From Jiulongibacter sp024742395 (GTDB taxonomy: Bacteria > Bacteroidota > Bacteroidia > Cytophagales > Spirosomataceae): DNA of 64,000 nt. Below, piece after piece: positions 60,501 through 63,500 of this stretch; position 1 is the stretch's first letter, and each line of letters starts with the position of its first letter. The stretch lies in NCBI GenBank assembly GCA_965249455.1, contig OZ252236.1, forward strand, positions 3,906,001 through 3,970,000, in the 5' to 3' direction. The notes under the pieces were generated by a model, which saw only the letters and a list, made by a program, of their open reading frames with translations, was not told the DNA's origin and did not search any database. The position numbers and the translations under genes were made by a program.

Positions 60501-63500
60501 CGTTTGGAAGCGTATCGCTCACTACCACGCCTGTCAGACTTTGGTTACCTGTATTGCTTACCACAATCTCATAGCCTAGTGTGCCTGGACTTACTACTGG
60601 CTTTTGACCTGATGTTTGTGTCTTCACAATCGTTAAGGCTGGTGCCTGTGTGATTGGCGTTGCTGCTGTATCGCTCTCCGGTGTCGGTAGCTCAGTTGTC
60701 GTCACTACCGCTGTATTGACAAGGTCTGTTCCCTTATCAATGTCGGACTGAGTGACCTCATAAGAGATCGTATACGTCCATACTTCGTTTGTATCCAATA
60801 CATTGTTTGCAGAGATGCTTTCTGTTACAGAAGATAGTGTGCCTACCGTACCATTCGGCAAGGTATCGCTGACCACTACGCCTGTCAGGCTTTGGTTACC
60901 TGTATTGCTTACCGTAATCGTATAATCGATTGTACCTGGTGTTGTCACAGGGCTCTGACCGCCGGTTTGCGTTTTATTTATGGTCAGACTTGGTGCCTGT
61001 GTGATTGGCGTTGCTGCTGTATCGCTCTCCGGTGTCGGTAGCTCAGTTGTCGTCACTACCGCTGTATTGACAAGGTCTGTTCCCTTATCAATGTCGGACT
61101 GAGTGACCTCATAAGAGATCGTATACGTCCATACTTCGTTTGTATCCAATACATTGTTTGCAGAGATGCTCTCGCTTACTGCTGATAAAGTACCAATGGT
61201 GCCGTTTGGAAGCGTATCGCTGACCACTACGCCTGTCAGGCTCGTGTTACCAGTGTTGGTTACCACAATCTCATAGCCTAGTGTGCCTGGACTTACTACT
61301 GGCTTTTGACCTGATGTTTGTGTCTTCACAATAGTTAAGGCAGGTGCCTGTGTGATTGGCGTTGCTGCTGTATCGCTCTCCGGTGTTGGTAGCTCAGTTG
61401 TCGTCACTACCGCTGTATTGACAAGGTCTGTTCCCTTATCAATGTCGGACTGAGTGACCTCATAAGAGATCGTATACGTCCATACTTCGTTGGTGTCCAG
61501 TACATTGTTGGCAGAGATGCTCTCGCTTACTGCTGATAAAGTACCAATGGTTCCGTTTGGAAGCGTATCGCTGACCACTACGCCTGTCAGGCTTTGGTTA
61601 CCTGTGTTGTTTACCGTAATCGTATAATCGATTGTACCTGGTGTTGTCACAGGGTTCTGACCGCCTGTTTGCGTTTTATTTATGGTCAGACTTGGTGCCT
61701 GTGTGATTGGCGTTGCTGCTGTATCGCTCTCCGGTGTTGGTAGCTCGGTTGTCGTCACCACCGCTGTGTTGACAAGCTCTGTTCCCTTATCAATGTCGGC
61801 CTGAGTGACCTCATAAGAGATCGTATAGGTCCATACTTCGTTTGTATCCAATACATTGTTTGCAGAGATGCTTTCGCTTACTGCTGATAAAGTACCAATG
61901 GTTCCGTTTGGAAGCGTATCGCTGACCACTACGCCTGTCAGGCTTTGGTTACCTGTGTTGCTTACCGTAATCGTATAATCAATTGTACCTGGTGTTGTTA
62001 CAGGGCTCTGACCGCCGGTTTGTGTCTTCACAATCGTCAGACTTGGGCTTTGATTAATTGTGGTAATTGCATCATCACTTTCTGGTGTAGGAGTTTCGCT
62101 TGTAGTTACACTTGCTATATTGATAAGATTTGAACCATCATCAATATCACTTTGTGTGGCTGAATAAGTAGCGGTATAAACCCATACTTCATTTGTATCC
62201 AATTCAGAATTTGAATTCAAATCTCCACTAATCAAAGTTGCAGTACCTGCTAAATCATCAGTAAGGTTGATACTCGTTAAAGGAATATTACCTGTATTGT
62301 TTAAACTAATAGTATATGTTAGGAGCTCAGGTTCTGAAATAGTGGCCTTGTCTACCTCTTTAACAATTTGAATTTCAGGACAAGGAGTAAATATGACACT
62401 TGCGGAGGCCGTTGTTTCACAACCGTTAGCATCTCTTACTGTAACAGTATACGTACCTTCTGGCACGCCAATTAAATCTTTCGCATCATCAAAATCACCT
62501 GTACCATCATTATTCCAATCATAGGTATAAGGTGATGTACCCTGAGATACCGTGAGAATAATATCTCCTGATGTTTCAAAACAAGCTAATGTATAATCAG
62601 CTGCGGACGCCGTCACATAAGAATCTGGTTCTGTAATGGTTACGGTAGTTGTACCAGTACAACCATTGCCATCGGTTGCTGTGATAGTATATGTACCTGC
62701 TCCTGCGGTTAATGTTGATCCGGATACTGACCCTCCTGAACTGCTGAAGGTGTAAATGCTGTTTCCACCTGTCGCTGATAATGCAGCTGAACCATTGGCT
62801 CCCTTACACAATGCAGCTGTTGGGCTCGCTGAGACAACTACAAGATCAGGTTGGTTAACGGTCGTAGAAATGGTAGCTGAACATCCATTTGCATCTGTTA
62901 CCAAAACCGAATATGTTCCAGCCTCTAATCCAGTAGCAGTTTGAGAAGTTTGAGATGGTGAGGTTGACCAATTATATGTATAAGGTGATGATCCGGTTAA
63001 ATGATTTACTGTAATTGAACCATCATTACCACCATTACAGTTCACAGATGTTGAAGTAGATGAAATTGTAGGTAATGCATTGACCGTCGCACTGGTAGTC
63101 GCTGTTGAAGTACAACCCGAGGCATTTGTCACCGTTACTGTGTACACTCCAGACATGGCTGTGGTAGCGTTTGTTCTACTTGGGTTTTGTACCGCTGAAC
63201 TAAATCCGGCAGAACCTGACCAACTATAACTTGTGCCGCCGGTAGATGTTAGATTTAAGGTCGTTCCCGCACAAACTGGTCCGTCATTACCTGCTGTTGG
63301 TGTAGGTAATGCATTAACCGTCGCACTGGTAGTCGCTGTTGAAGTACAACTTGAGGCATTTGTCACCGTCACAGTGTACACTCCAGACATGGCTGTGGTA
63401 GCATTCGTTCTACTTGGGTTTTGTACCGCTGAACTAAATCCCGCAGGACCTGACCAACTATAACTTGTGCCGCCGGTAGATGTTAGATTTAAGGTCGTTC

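Larger units (their letters stand above)
38176..62043 (-). repeat. Tandem array of exactly 68 units of 351 bp (117 aa)
   Basis: The unit boundary (the Ser/Ala codon before LTI-K-TQ) is at 62043 on the right and 38175/38176 on the left. The distance is 23,868 bp, exactly 68 x 351, so no net indel separates any units. Units are in-frame and very similar in DNA. They form subtypes: TGGQ-PVTTPGTIDYTITV versus TSGQKPVVSPGTLGYEIVV first halves, and SAVSES, SAASES or SSVTES middles. Confidence 0.95.

Noticed and set aside
38176..62043. CRISPR-like array or DNA satellite without coding role
   Set aside because: Unit length is a multiple of three, the frame is open throughout and the units encode a coherent domain.
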